64,000 bases of DNA from Larus michahellis (Eukaryota; Chordata; Aves; Charadriiformes; Laridae). A model generated the notes under the pieces. The model did no database searches and was not told where the DNA came from. It saw nothing but the letters and a program-made list of their open reading frames with translations. Location: positions 1,302,001 through 1,366,000 of the forward strand of contig NC_133906.1 of assembly GCF_964199755.1 (NCBI RefSeq), written 5' to 3'. Positions 49,401 to 58,642 of the stretch are shown piece after piece (position 1 is the first letter of the stretch; each line of letters starts with the position of its first letter). Both the position numbers and the translations under genes were made by a program.

Positions 49401-52400
49401 GCCTTGTTGAAGCTCATACCGTTAGCATTGGCCCATCGGTCCAATCTATCCAGGTCTCTCTGTAGAGCCTCCCTATCCTCATGTAGATCAACACTCCCAC
49501 TTAGCTTCGTGTCATCTGCAAACTTGCCGATGATACACTCTATGTCCTTATCAAGGTCATCAATAAAGATGTTAAACAGAAATGGTCCCAACACTGAGCC
49601 CTGAGGGACTTGTGACCGGCCGCCAGCTGGATTTGACTCCATTGATCACCACTCTTTGGGACCGTCCATCCAGCCAGTGCTTGATCCAGCAGATCGTATG
49701 CTCATCCAGGCCAAGAGCCGCCAGTTTTTCCATGAGAATTCTACGGGGAACAGGGTCAAATGCTTTTCAAAAGTCTAGGTAGACGATGTCCACAGCCTTT
49801 TCCTCATCCAATAAGTGGGTCATCTTGTCATAGAAGGAGATCAGGTTCGTCAGGCAGGACCTGCCTTTCCTAAACCCATGCTGACTAGGCCTGATCCCCT
49901 GCTTGTCCATTATATAGACTTGTAAAGGCACTCAAGATGATCTGCTCCATGACCTTCCGTGCTACCGAGGTCAGACTGACAGGCCTATAGTTTCCCGGAT
50001 CCTCCTTTCTGCCTTTTTTGTAGATGGGCGCTACATTTGCTACCCTCCAGGCCATTGGGACCTCCCCAGTTAGCCATGACTTCAGGTAGATCATGGAAAG
50101 TGGCTTGGCGAGCAAGGCTGCCAACTCTTTCAGCACTCTTGGATGTAACCCATCCGGTCCCACAGACTTGTGCGCATCCAAGCGGCGTAGCAGGTCACTG
50201 ATCACTTCCTCATGAATTGTGACGACCTCGTCCAGCTTCCCCTCCCTGTCTCCCAGCTCACGCGGCTGGGTGCCCAGGGAACAGCTCGTTCCACTGCTAA
50301 AGACTGAGGCAAAGTAGGCATTGAGCACCTCAGTCTTTTCCTCATCCTTTGTGACTCTGTTTCCCTCTGCATCCAGTAAGGGAGGGAGATTTTCCCTAAT
50401 CCTCCCTTTGTTGTTAATGAATTTATAGAAACATTTTTTGTTATCCTTAACAGCTGTAGCTAGGTTGAGCTCGAGCTGCGCTTTGGCTCTCCTAATTTTC
50501 TCCCTGCATAGCTTCGCTATATCCTTATAGTCTTCATGAGAGACCTGCCCCCTCTTCCAAAGGTCATAGACTCTCCTTTTGTTCTTGAGGTCCAGCCAAA
50601 GGTCCCTATTTAGCCAGGCCGGTCTCCTTCCCCGCCTACTTGTTTTTCGGCACACAGGGACAGCCCCCTCCTGTGCCTTTGAGACTTCTCTCTTGAAGTA
50701 TGTCCAGCCTTCCTGGGCTCCTATATCCTTCAGGGCAGCCTCCCAAGGGACTTTGTCCAGCAGTCTTCTGAACAGGTCAAAGTTTGCCCTCTGGAAGTCT
50801 AAGGTGGCAGTTTTACTAACCCCTCTCCTTGTTTCTCCAAGAATCAGAAATTCGATCATCTCGTGATCACTGTGCCCTAGACGGCCACCAACCTTTGCTT
50901 CCCCTACAAGTTCTTCCCTGTTCACAAGAAGCAGGTCCAGGAGGGCACCTTCCCTGGTCAGCTCACTTACCAGCTGTGTGAGGAAGTTATCTTCCACACA
51001 TTCCAGGAGCCTCCTGGATTGTCCCCTCTCAGCTGTGTTGTATTCCCAGCAGATATCCGGGTGGTTAAAGTCCCCCACAAGAACAACTGCAAGTGATCGC
51101 GAGATTTCCCCCAGCTGCTTACAGAAAGCTTCGTCCGCCTCACTGCTTTGGTTGGGAGGTCTATAGCAGACTCCCACAGCAATAGCAGCTTTATCGGCCC
51201 TTAACCTAATCCAAACACTCTCCACCCCGTCATCGCTATACTCGATTTCTGAACTCTCACAGCATTCTCTAATATACAGGGCCACTCCTCCACCTCTCCT
51301 TTCCTGTCTGTCCCTCCTGAAGAGCTTGTAGCCATCGATTGTGGCACTCCAGTCGTGTGAGGCATCCCACCACGTTTCTGTGATAGCCACTCTGTCATAG
51401 TTTCCCTGCTGCATCATGGCTTCAAGCTCCCCTTGTTTGTTGCGCATACTGCGTGCATTGGTAGAGATGCACTTCAGATGTGCCAATGACTCCAGCACCT
51501 TTTTGTGGGTGTGGGCCCCATTTCCCACCAGACCCCTCTCGGGTGCTTCCATGATTTCTGAACGTCTATCCCTTCTCTCCAATGAAATGGCAGAGTGAGA
51601 GTCCTCGCTAGCCCACCATCCTTCAAGCCCTGGCATGCCTCCCTTGGGTTTACTCCTGACAGGCCCAGTTGTCTCCCCTTCCCCCACGCCATATCTAGTT
51701 TAAAGCCCTGTCAATGAGCCTTGCGAACTCCTGCCCCAAAATTCTTTTCCCCTTCTGGGACAGGTGCGTTCCACCTGCCACCAGCAGGTCAGGTGACTCC
51801 TATAGCAGCCTGTGATCAAAGAACCCAAAGCCCTGCCCATAACACCAGTCCCGGAGCCACGAGTCAACCCGATGCCTCTTCCTGTTAATTTCCTCATTCG
51901 TGATTGCCACTGAAGGGACAGAGGAGAACACAACTTGCGTTCCTGACCCCTAAAGCTGCCGCCCCAAGGCTCTAAAATATCTTTTAATCGATTTTGGGCT
52001 CCTTCCACCCACTTCATCACTACCCACCTGAAATATTAAGAGGGGGTAATAGTCAGAGAAGTACTTCTAGTAATAGTAATAGTAATAGTAATAGTAATAG
52101 TAATAGTAATAGTAATAGTAATAGTAATAGTAATAGTAATAGTAATAGTAATAGTAATAGAGGGGGTAATAGTCAGAGGAGTATTTCCACCCAGTGAGGC
52201 TGTTCCCGTCACAACAAGCACTACTGGGAAACCAGCACGTGGTGCCTGTGTTTCACTCTCCTCCCTGCACTTTGTGTTTTATTTTCTTTCTTCTGGCCTG
52301 CTGAAAGGGGAAAGTAAGAACCGTATTTTGACTTCTCAGGAAATTCTGCATATTTTGGAGCGTCTCCCAGAGACTCTGCTCTGGTCCCTGCCCAGACCCC

Positions 52401-52644
52401 TGCCTCGGGCCAGGCCACTGAAGGTGGGTTTTGTCTTTCTCCTGTTCCAGAGTCGGGAGAAGCAGAGACCCACTTCTTGTCCAGAGAGATCCTCTGGCAC
52501 CTCCGGCAGCAGCGTCACGAGGAATACACCCTGCGCGAGGGGAACCAGCCGCACAATCCATCCACGACCCTCAGCTCAACGGAGCTCAACATCCAGATAA
52601 GTGAGTCGGATCTGCCACAGCCCCTGCGAAGCGACTGCTTCTGA
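43158..52644 (+). CDS. STING1: Stimulator of interferon genes (STING), complete coding region in six exons
   Basis: ER-resident receptor for cyclic dinucleotides such as cGAMP. It activates TBK1 and IRF3 for type I interferon. Exons 43158-43402, 44023-44203, 45120-45228, 45386-45621, 47853-48039 and 52451-52644 join in phase with GT/AG borders to give 383 residues (chicken about 379). Membrane segments lie near 28-46, 52-72, 99-115 and 121-142. The ligand-binding domain follows (about 145-345). [16 protein letters not shown] gives Ser167 and Tyr172 (human S162, Y167). KKRVYKHS gives Arg243 and Tyr245 (human R238, Y240). EYATPLQ gives Thr267 and Pro268 (human T263, P264). The tail has IQIS with Ser370 (human pLxIS S366) and the TBK1-binding DLPQPLRSD. 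Of the paired palmitoylation cysteines only Cys94 (human C88) remains; the C91 position is Leu97. Introns 4 and 5 carry antisense CR1s. Identification is certain from full-length similarity. Confidence 0.98.
43403..44022 (+). other. STING1: STING1 intron 1 (coding)
   Basis: 620 bp, G+C-rich, no repeat recognised. Long open frames on both strands cross it and continue into exon sequence. They are composition effects. Confidence 0.9.
44023..44203 (+). CDS. STING1: STING1 coding exon 2
   Basis: 181 bases, residues 82-142 ([14 protein letters not shown] to LVLALGLQ). Acceptor CTCCCACCCAG, donor GTAAGG. Encodes the third and fourth membrane segments and Cys94, the only cysteine of the usual palmitoylation pair. 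Confidence 0.97.
44204..45119 (+). other. STING1: STING1 intron 2 (coding)
   Basis: 916 bp, G+C-rich, no repeat recognised. Open frames crossing it have no recognisable family. Confidence 0.9.
45120..45228 (+). CDS. STING1: STING1 coding exon 3
   Basis: 109 bases, residues 143-178 plus one base of Arg179. Starts [14 protein letters not shown] and holds the dimer-helix signature [16 protein letters not shown]. Acceptor CCTCCGCAG, donor GTACGT. Confidence 0.97.
45386..45621 (+). CDS. STING1: STING1 coding exon 4
   Basis: 236 bases, completing Arg179 and encoding residues 180-257 ([12 protein letters not shown] to QDEDK). Contains the lid residues Arg243 and Tyr245. Acceptor TTCCACCAG, donor GTACAC. 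The donor is weak at position +5, which could allow intron retention or alternative use. Confidence 0.97.
45954..46865 (-). mobile_element. CR1 LINE in STING1 intron 4, antisense
   Basis: About 0.9 kb, with octamer tail ATAGAATCATAGAATCG at its 3' end. A 208-codon frame (46633-46007) covers the ORF2 C-terminus, from [20 protein letters not shown] to [13 protein letters not shown] second frame continues upstream with [15 protein letters not shown], the RT palm after its catalytic box, so at least one frameshift is present. 5'-truncated near 46,865. Confidence 0.93.
46866..47852 (+). other. STING1: Rest of STING1 intron 4
   Basis: About 1 kb between the CR1 and exon 5. No gene or repeat recognised. 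The left part of the intron (45,622-45,953) is also unremarkable. Confidence 0.8.
47853..48039 (+). CDS. STING1: STING1 coding exon 5
   Basis: 187 bases, residues 258-319 plus one base of Glu320. Reads [20 protein letters not shown], then [20 protein letters not shown] and [11 protein letters not shown]. Acceptor CCTCACGGCAG, donor GTGAGT. It lies between two introns that each contain an antisense CR1. Confidence 0.97.
48633..52036 (-). mobile_element. Near-complete CR1 LINE in STING1 intron 5, antisense
   Basis: About 3.4 kb. The 3' end has three AATCATAG octamers (48,634-48,660). ORF2 is open for 600 codons (51687-49885). It covers the whole endonuclease ([46 protein letters not shown]) and the start of reverse transcriptase ([20 protein letters not shown]). 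A frameshift near 49,900 and a stop in DF-KAF near 49,775 break it. RT continues as [17 protein letters not shown] (49642-49316) and the C-terminus ([20 protein letters not shown]) follows. At the 5' side, 52,020-51,700 encodes the end of ORF1. It is broken and cannot encode an intact ORF2, but it is the youngest-looking CR1 here. Confidence 0.95.
51700..52020 (-). pseudogene. CR1 ORF1 C-terminal fragment (esterase-like)
   Basis: In one minus-strand frame the text reads [34 protein letters not shown] and [20 protein letters not shown]. This matches the end of CR1 ORF1, which in this family has an SGNH-type esterase. The last block normally reads DG-xLS or DGVHLS; here the Asp position is Gly. 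An in-frame TAG follows HRLL. It ends at a stop just before ORF2, so both ORFs of one element are represented. Confidence 0.7.
52041..52067 (+). repeat. Direct repeat flanking the microsatellite (left copy)
   Basis: AGGGGGTAATAGTCAGAG followed by a diverging end. The same words recur at 52,161-52,187, exactly 120 bp to the right, with two or three mismatches. The pair brackets the hexamer tract. Confidence 0.9.
52069..52160 (+). repeat. (AGTAAT)n hexanucleotide microsatellite
   Basis: About 15 perfect copies of AGTAAT with no interruption. It reads as alternating Ser-Asn in one plus-strand frame, which has no coding meaning here. It lies in STING1 intron 5, at the 5' edge of the CR1. Confidence 0.98.
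52161..52187 (+). repeat. Direct repeat flanking the microsatellite (right copy)
   Basis: Right partner of the repeat at 52,041-52,067, differing at AGAGAAGTACTT versus AGAGGAGTATTT. Both copies contain GGTAATAGT, which resembles the hexamer unit. The tract may therefore have grown out of this sequence. Confidence 0.9.
52451..52644 (+). CDS. STING1: STING1 coding exon 6 (C-terminal tail and stop)
   Basis: 194 bases, completing Glu320 and encoding residues 321-383 followed by TGA. Acceptor CCTGTTCCAG. The tail carries ELNIQIS (pLxIS-like, with Ile in place of the Leu) and [13 protein letters not shown], the TBK1 docking motif. Both ends of the signalling tail are intact. Confidence 0.97.
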
Positions 52645-54522
52645 AGCGCCAGTGCCGCCCAGCCCCTCACCGCCACCTCGGGGCTCCAGTCCCCCTTCCC
52701 CAAGCCCCTTCCTCTTCCAGCAAGTGCTGCCCACGGTAGCGATCCCCAACCTCCTGCAGGAACTGCCCACCAAAGCCTCCTGCGCGTCGTGGTTACTGGA
52801 AACAGCTGACTCAAACCACAGTCCTGTGACACACTTCCCGTTTTCTTTGTTATATGTATCTCATGTATGAATCTGTGGGTGTTTTGGTTTTTTTCATCTG
52901 CTTTGATTCATATCGTATAAAGCGTTTTCCTCTGGAGTAAGTTGCGTTATCCTGAATCTCGGGCATGATGTCTGCCCTTGGATATCCCGCGGTGTTGGAT
53001 GGGGCTTTGGAAATCCCAGCCACGAGCGCGTCTGCGTGGGCTGGGTCCAACATCTCCAGGGTGTTCTGGCTAATCTGATGGCTTCCGCCGGGACAAGGAG
53101 CACGCGCAGGACTTCCAGGGTACTCTCCAGGCTGTGGGCCCCACTGTCCACCTCACGCATGAACATCCTCACTTTCCACCCACTGGGGATGTGGAGGTGG
53201 AAGAAGAGGTGGTCGGGTCCGGGGAACTCTGACATTCGGTGGTCCCACGGTGCGGGAAACCTCCCTTCCTTTGCTCCATCTGGTAATTTCACACCAAGAG
53301 CCACCTGCGGTGCCTGCTGATGCCCTGCATGCCCGCATTCCTCCCAAGCGCTCCGCAGAAGTGTTTCTCCAGCCCCAAAGGATGTGCCAGCCCCCCTGGA
53401 GCTCTGGGAAAGGGGCAGGGTGCAGCCCTGGAACAACTTGCGTGGGGTTTTTGCTGCGAGACATCACCTCTTGGGCTGCTCGGGGCCCTCCGTGCCTGGG
53501 GGTGAGGTACCCCCGACAAGCCCAGCGAGCCGGGCTCTCCCTGCCTGCTTGGGCCCCACGTGGTCAAGTAGAAGCCGGGCAGAGGACGTGCGCAGCTCTG
53601 AGACAGACAATTTCTTAGCTCTGCCTGTCCTGATGCTCCTCCAGGATGTGCCTGGAGCTGCCTAGGCTGAAAAGGGGGCTGCACCCATGCCAGCCCCCAC
53701 GCCTGGGCACCCCACCTAAGGCCACACTTGCTGGAGAGACCCAGCTTGTGGGGGATGGAGCCTACTCCCGAGGGACTGCCCAGGGCCAAGCAAGCAGATG
53801 AGAAATACAGTCCCCATGGGGGGCAGCTGGGAAGAGAGCAAAATCCCAAAGGTGTCCCGCATGACCTGGGCCGGCCATGGGGCAGGGGAGCCAGCCGGTC
53901 CCTCCGGCAACCGAGCATGAGGGATGCAGCATGGCCAGAGCTGCGCGCCACAGGGCAGAATGGTCACCCCAGGGCTTGTTGCCTGACGGAGATCGTGGCA
54001 GAGCTTCGCTGTGGTGCAGCTTGGCAAGGCCACGCAGCAGGGGCCGGAGCTGTGCGTCCGCTGCTCCATGCCTCAGTTTCGCCTTTAGTCAAGAGCTGAA
54101 GGAGGATCCGGCCAGCCAGTTGTGCCCTGGGAGGGAAGGGGAGGCAGCAGGCACCCAGTTGGATTGTTACCCTCTGAGGTTGCAGCACCCCTATGTGGAT
54201 GTGATCCTTTTGGTCCCTCCCAACCCCCAGGACTTTGGCAAAAGGACTGAGGTCCCTTGAGAGCTCCCATTCGTGCTCAGCCTGAACTTCCAGCACTTGG
54301 GCCAAGCCACAGCTATGGCCTTCCTCTGGGCTAGCCATGGAGACCCCGAGGGGACTGTGGAGTCCAGGGGCCCAGAGGAGGTGACCTGGCCTCACGGCTG
54401 AAGATGGCAACAAGACTGCTGTGCCTGCTTCCCTCCTGGCTCCTCTCACAGCTTCCTGGGTGGCTGTTCCTGAATCCAGACACACAAAACTCCTAGGATG
54501 CTGCCACCTTTGTGGACACTGA
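52645..54522. other. STING1 3' untranslated region and flank, no other gene recognised
   Basis: The first few hundred bases should be 3' UTR. Beyond that, open frames of up to 220 codons on both strands (53,289-53,951 minus is the longest) overlap each other and show no family features. No repeat was recognised. Confidence 0.55.
52916..52921 (+). terminator. STING1: Weak candidate polyadenylation signal for STING1
   Basis: TATAAA, a variant signal, 272 bp after the stop codon. No AATAAA or ATTAAA was seen in the first several hundred bases beyond the stop, so the real 3' end is uncertain. Confidence 0.2.
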
Positions 54523-55123
54523 ATCATAGAATCACAGAATCACAGAATGTGTTGGGTTGGAAGGGACCTCTAAAGGCCATCTAGTCCAAGCCCCCTGCAG
54601 TCAGCAGGAACATCTTCAACTAGATCAGGTTGCTCAGAGCCTCATCCAGCCTGGCCTTGAATGTCTCCAGGGATGGGGCCTCCACCACCTCTCTGGGCAA
54701 CCTGAGCCAGTGTCTCACCACCCTCAGCAGAAAGAACTTCTTCCTAATGGCTGACCTAACCCTGCCCTGCTCTAGTTTAAACCATTGCCCCTTGTCCTAT
54801 CGCTGCATGCCCTTGCCAACAGCCCCTCCCCAGCTTTCCTGGAGCCCCTTCAGGGACTGGAAGGGGCTTTAATGTCTCCCCGGAGCCTTCTCTTCTCCAG
54901 GCTGAACCCCCCCAACTCTCTCAGCCTGTCCTCACAGCAGAGGGGCACCAGCCCTCTGAGCATCTCCGGGGCCTCCTCTGGCCCCGCTCCAACAGCTCCA
55001 TGTCCTTCTTGTGCTGAGGGCTCCAGAGCTGGACACAGCACTCCAGGTGGGGTCTCAGGAGAGCAGAGCAGAGGGGGAGAATCCCCTCTCTGGATCTGCT
55101 GGCCACGCTTCTTTTGATGCCAC
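54523..55123 (-). mobile_element. CR1 LINE 3' fragment (left arm of inverted pair)
   Basis: Tail AATCATAGAATCACAGAATC and TGTGTTGGGTTGGAAGGGAC. Minus-strand frames read ASRSREGILPLCSALLRPHL and CVQLWSPQHKKDMELLERG. 5'-truncated near 55,123. It is very similar, in reverse orientation, to the 3' 590 bp of the copy at 58,643-59,433. Confidence 0.93.
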
Positions 55124-55855
55124 CGAGGAGACGCTGGCGAGTCTCCAGCTAAGCCAGCCTCCCTGCCACTATTTCTCCAACGTGGTTAGGGTCCCCCAGG
55201 CCCTGTCTGGACGTGGCAGACAATTGCCAGGTGCCAGGTATGTGATGTCTCTAACAGCAGGCTCAGGCTCCCCAGCAGAGCCACGGCTGCCCAGCCTTGC
55301 CATGTCCTTGCCGCATGGCTCCTACCGGCGGCACACAGCTCCTCTCAGGAGCCCACCTCCCGCTGGGCTGAGCGTGCACAGCCTGTGTGAGCGCCGCGGT
55401 GCACTGGAGGGGTAACAAAACCAGACAAGAGCACAGAATCAACCACCGCTGTTGGGATCACAGCAGGGCACTGGGTTTCTTTGTCACCCCCAGGCCAAGG
55501 TGAAAGTGTTTGTGGCTGAGCAGGCTCACCCGGGACAGAGAGACACCGGTGGGAAGGGCTGGGTGGGCGCAGGCTGGGGCCGAGCCCGTGCCCCCACTCC
55601 TGCCCTTGGCTGCCCATCTCCTTTAACTCCCATAACCTTGCCGCTCCCATCCCAAAGATGATGGATACACATTCCTCTGCCCATGGCTCCCAAGGGAATG
55701 GTCATGCTTGGACACTCCTGGACACCTCCCTGAGCTGGGAACAGCCACAGGCCAGTGCTTCACCCTTCGGCAGGAAGACGGGTGCCCCAGCCAGAGTCCC
55801 AGCCTGGGGGGCAGGGGTGCCTGGGAGCACCGGAGACAAACTGAACGGCTGCACA
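55124..55855. other. Intergenic, nothing recognised
   Basis: About 730 bp between two CR1 fragments. No gene or repeat recognised. Confidence 0.55.
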
Positions 55856-56000
55856 TAGAATCACAGAATTGCCTGGGTTGGAAGGGACCTTTCAGGTCAT
55901 CGAGTCCAACCACCAACCTAACTCTGACAAAACCATCACTGAACTATATCTCTAAGCACTATGTCTACCCGTCTTTTAAATACCTCCAGGGATGGTGCCG
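55856..56000 (-). mobile_element. Short CR1 3' end
   Basis: About 145 bp: tail ATAGAATCACAGAATTGC, TTGGAAGGGACCTTTCAGGT, then CCGTCTTTTAAATACCTCCA. Same 3'-end subfamily as the copies ending at 246 and 33,540. Confidence 0.9.
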
Positions 56001-56311
56001 GATACAACAGATTTGGAGGCAGGGGGCTGTGTGCACAGGGCTCCCAGCAGGCAAGGAGGCAGCTCCAGTGGGCAGTCCAGCACAGCAGCAGGCGTTGCTG
56101 GGAACCGGGTTTAAGAGCAGCCTGTCCATGCCGCCTCCAAGGGCAGCCCAAAGGGCTCCGACACAGCAGCGCTGCTTCAGCCTTGTTTGCTCCGCGAAGA
56201 GCTCACTGGGCTCATCTCGGAAGCGCAGCCACACCACCCAGGGCTCCCCTCTGGGCGGGAGGAGAAAAACCTGGCTGTATGATTTTGAACAGATGGATGA
56301 AAGCTTGGATG

Positions 56312-56400
56312 ATTGGAGGTGGTGGTGGCCCCATCCCTGGAGATGTTCAAGGCCAGGCTTGATGAGGCTCTGAGCAACCTGATCTAGTTAAAGATGTCCC
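56312..56400 (+). mobile_element. Short CR1 internal 3' fragment
   Basis: About 90 bp of plus-strand CR1 (GGCCCCATCCCTGGAGATGT to CTGATCTAGTTAAAGATGTC), missing both the upstream body and the octamer tail. Confidence 0.85.
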
Positions 56401-56451
56401 TGCTCTCTTGGACCGCTCTCCTGGCCTGGAAGTGTGGTCTGTGCTGAGACA

Positions 56452-56512
56452 CAGAATCACAGAATTACAGAACGGTTTGGGTTGGAAGGGACCTTAAAGA
56501 TCATCTGGTTCC
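56452..56512 (-). mobile_element. CR1 3' tail only
   Basis: About 60 bp: CACAGAATCACAGAATTACA then GGTTTGGGTTGGAAGGGACC. A very short minus-strand CR1 insertion, close behind a plus-strand scrap. Confidence 0.85.
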
Positions 56513-57684
56513 AAGACCTTGTGCCCCCAGCATGACCCTGAGTAAAGAGGGATCGGCTACAGCTTATTCCTCTCTCATCTAAAGCACTGCGTGAAACAGC
56601 TCCAGTTCCTTCTGTCTCTCCCTCCCTTTCCTTCCCAGGATAAAACTGCTCTTACCTGGCAGCTGCCTCTCAGCAAAGCACTCCAGGTGAATAACAGGGC
56701 TCCGTCTTTCACGCACATGGGAGAACGTGGTGGGAGATGCCTCTCCCCGGCTCCAGCCCAGCGAGCTTACAGAGGAGATTCGACTGCACGTTGGTCCCGC
56801 CGGGACTGGGAATTGGAACCCATTTCAGGATTCAGTAAAACCTTAATCTGCAGCCTAATCTCTGGGTACTGCATCTGCGCAAAAGGCAAAAACGACAGCT
56901 GAAAGGGATGTTCAGGGAGGGTTTGTGACAGCAAAAGCTACTGCAAAGAGCCAGCTCCTCTTGGCCTGCTGGTCCGCAGAGGTGTCAGGGGTCTTTGTCG
57001 AGGTCTCCGGGATGTGCCGAGTGCCGGGAGCCGCACTGGCCGGGGAGGTGAGAGCTGTGCTGCTGCAGGACCTCCTGCTGGTGGCGTACCCCTGGGTGCA
57101 TGGAGCAGAGTGCTGCGCCCGAGGGGTCTGGCCTTGGGGCGTGGGACGTGGGACGTGGGTCCTGATCACCCACCTCCTCTTTTGGAGCGGCGTTCCCGAG
57201 GGCACAGAGCAAACTCTGCAGGCCCCTGCTGAGATACCAGGTAAATGCATGGCATCAGTGCTGAGCTCAGCAACATGGGAACAGCCAGAAGCGGCCGCGT
57301 GAGGAGCAAAGCCAGTGCCACCACAGTCCACCAGGGTCTGCACCTTCAAATCCACCGGGATGGGCCACAAACACCGTCTCCTTCCTGACTCCCTGCTCCC
57401 TTATCTTGCGCTTCTTATCTTGCCCGTCGCCACCTTCATTCAGGTTGGGCTGGAGACGGTGGATTATCTCAGCCCTTTTTATCAGGGGACAGGTATAAAG
57501 ACAGGCCCAAGCCCAGAGGAAACCTGATAGTAACCTTGTTCCAGCAGAAACTGTGCTGCCAGCCAAAGGCTCAGCTCCTGCCAGTGCTCAAGGGCAAAGC
57601 TGGAGACAAGAGAACAGCAAGGTGAAAGCTTGGTCGCAGGCAGAGTGGAATCAGAGCAGCAGGAAAATCAAACCTCAGAAGAAG
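56513..57684. other. Intergenic, nothing recognised
   Basis: About 1.2 kb. Open frames on both strands around 56.9-57.3 kb have no recognisable family. A small local duplication (AACCTCAGAAGAAG twice) sits at 57,671-57,703. Confidence 0.5.
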
Positions 57685-57689
57685 GTTTG

Positions 57690-57893
57690 AACCTCAGAAG
57701 AAGTGCCCAGGATACTGGCCCAGGTTTCCCAGAGCGGTGGTGGAGGCCCCATCCCTGGAGACATTCAAGGCCAGGCTGGAGGAGGCTCTGAGCGACCTGA
57801 TCTAGTTGAAGATGTCCCGGCCCACTGCAGGAGAGTTGGAAACGTGTAAAAGGCCCTTCCAACCCAACACATCCTACGGTTCTATGATTCTAA
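57690..57893 (+). mobile_element. CR1 LINE 3' fragment
   Basis: About 200 bp, plus strand, from GTGGTGGAGGCCCCATCC-type sequence to CCTTCCAACCCAACACATCC and TTCTATGATTCTAAG. Same subfamily as the inverted pair around it. Confidence 0.9.
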
Positions 57894-58642
57894 GAAGTGG
57901 AAGCTGGCTGCCCAAGCTGGCAAACAGAGTTTAACCAGTTTCCCTAACAGCACAAATCAGCTCAGTTTTTGCGCTAATTGCAGCGTTCCACATCAGACCT
58001 GACACAGGGCTCCCCGGCTTCTGCGGGGGTTGAAGGTGCCGCAGGGCGTCAGCAGCACAGACACAGCCTGGCGGGTGCTGGCATGCACCAGGGCAGCGGC
58101 GTCCCCACGCAGCCCCACGCCCTCATCACCACTGTGCCCGCTGCCGTGAGGGGACAAAAGCCCTGGATGTCCCATGCTCCGGCACCGCCTTGCTCCAGCG
58201 GTGGGCCATGCTCCAGTGCCATGGCTGCCCATGGGAAGCAGAGGTGTGAGTGGCACCAGCACTACCCTGATCTGGAGCCAAACGTGCAGGGACTACCCGG
58301 GCCATGAGGACTGATGAGCGGATTTAGGGAGCATCTTCAACCTCAGCCCCCCGAGCACAAGCTGTGGGGGACAGGAGCATGGCACCAAGCCTAACCATCA
58401 TGGAGAGGTGCCTGACAGGGGGCTACGAGCCCCAGTTATTGCTTATCCCTGGAGCAAGCACACAGCCATGGGAATGACTCATGGATGGGCTTGGAGCTGC
58501 AGTGAGAGATGGCTGGCACTGCTCTTGCCCTACTTTTTCCTCTCTCCACTGCTTCTCCACTGGGTGAGGACGTGTGGGACGAGGAGCTGAGCTTTCCAGC
58601 CAGCTCTGCAGTGGGACTGCTGGGTCCCAGGCATCCAGGAGC
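57894..58642. other. Intergenic, nothing recognised
   Basis: About 750 bp between CR1 copies, with only short frames of no known family. Confidence 0.55.

Noticed and set aside
49885..51687. 600-codon minus-strand frame as a host gene
   Set aside because: Endonuclease and reverse-transcriptase motifs identify it as CR1 ORF2 inside STING1 intron 5.
52069..52160. CRISPR-like regular repeat
   Set aside because: It is a pure tandem hexamer with no spacers, in a bird genome.
53289..53951. 220-codon minus-strand frame downstream of STING1
   Set aside because: No domain or membrane pattern, and it overlaps other frames on both strands. G+C-rich flank.
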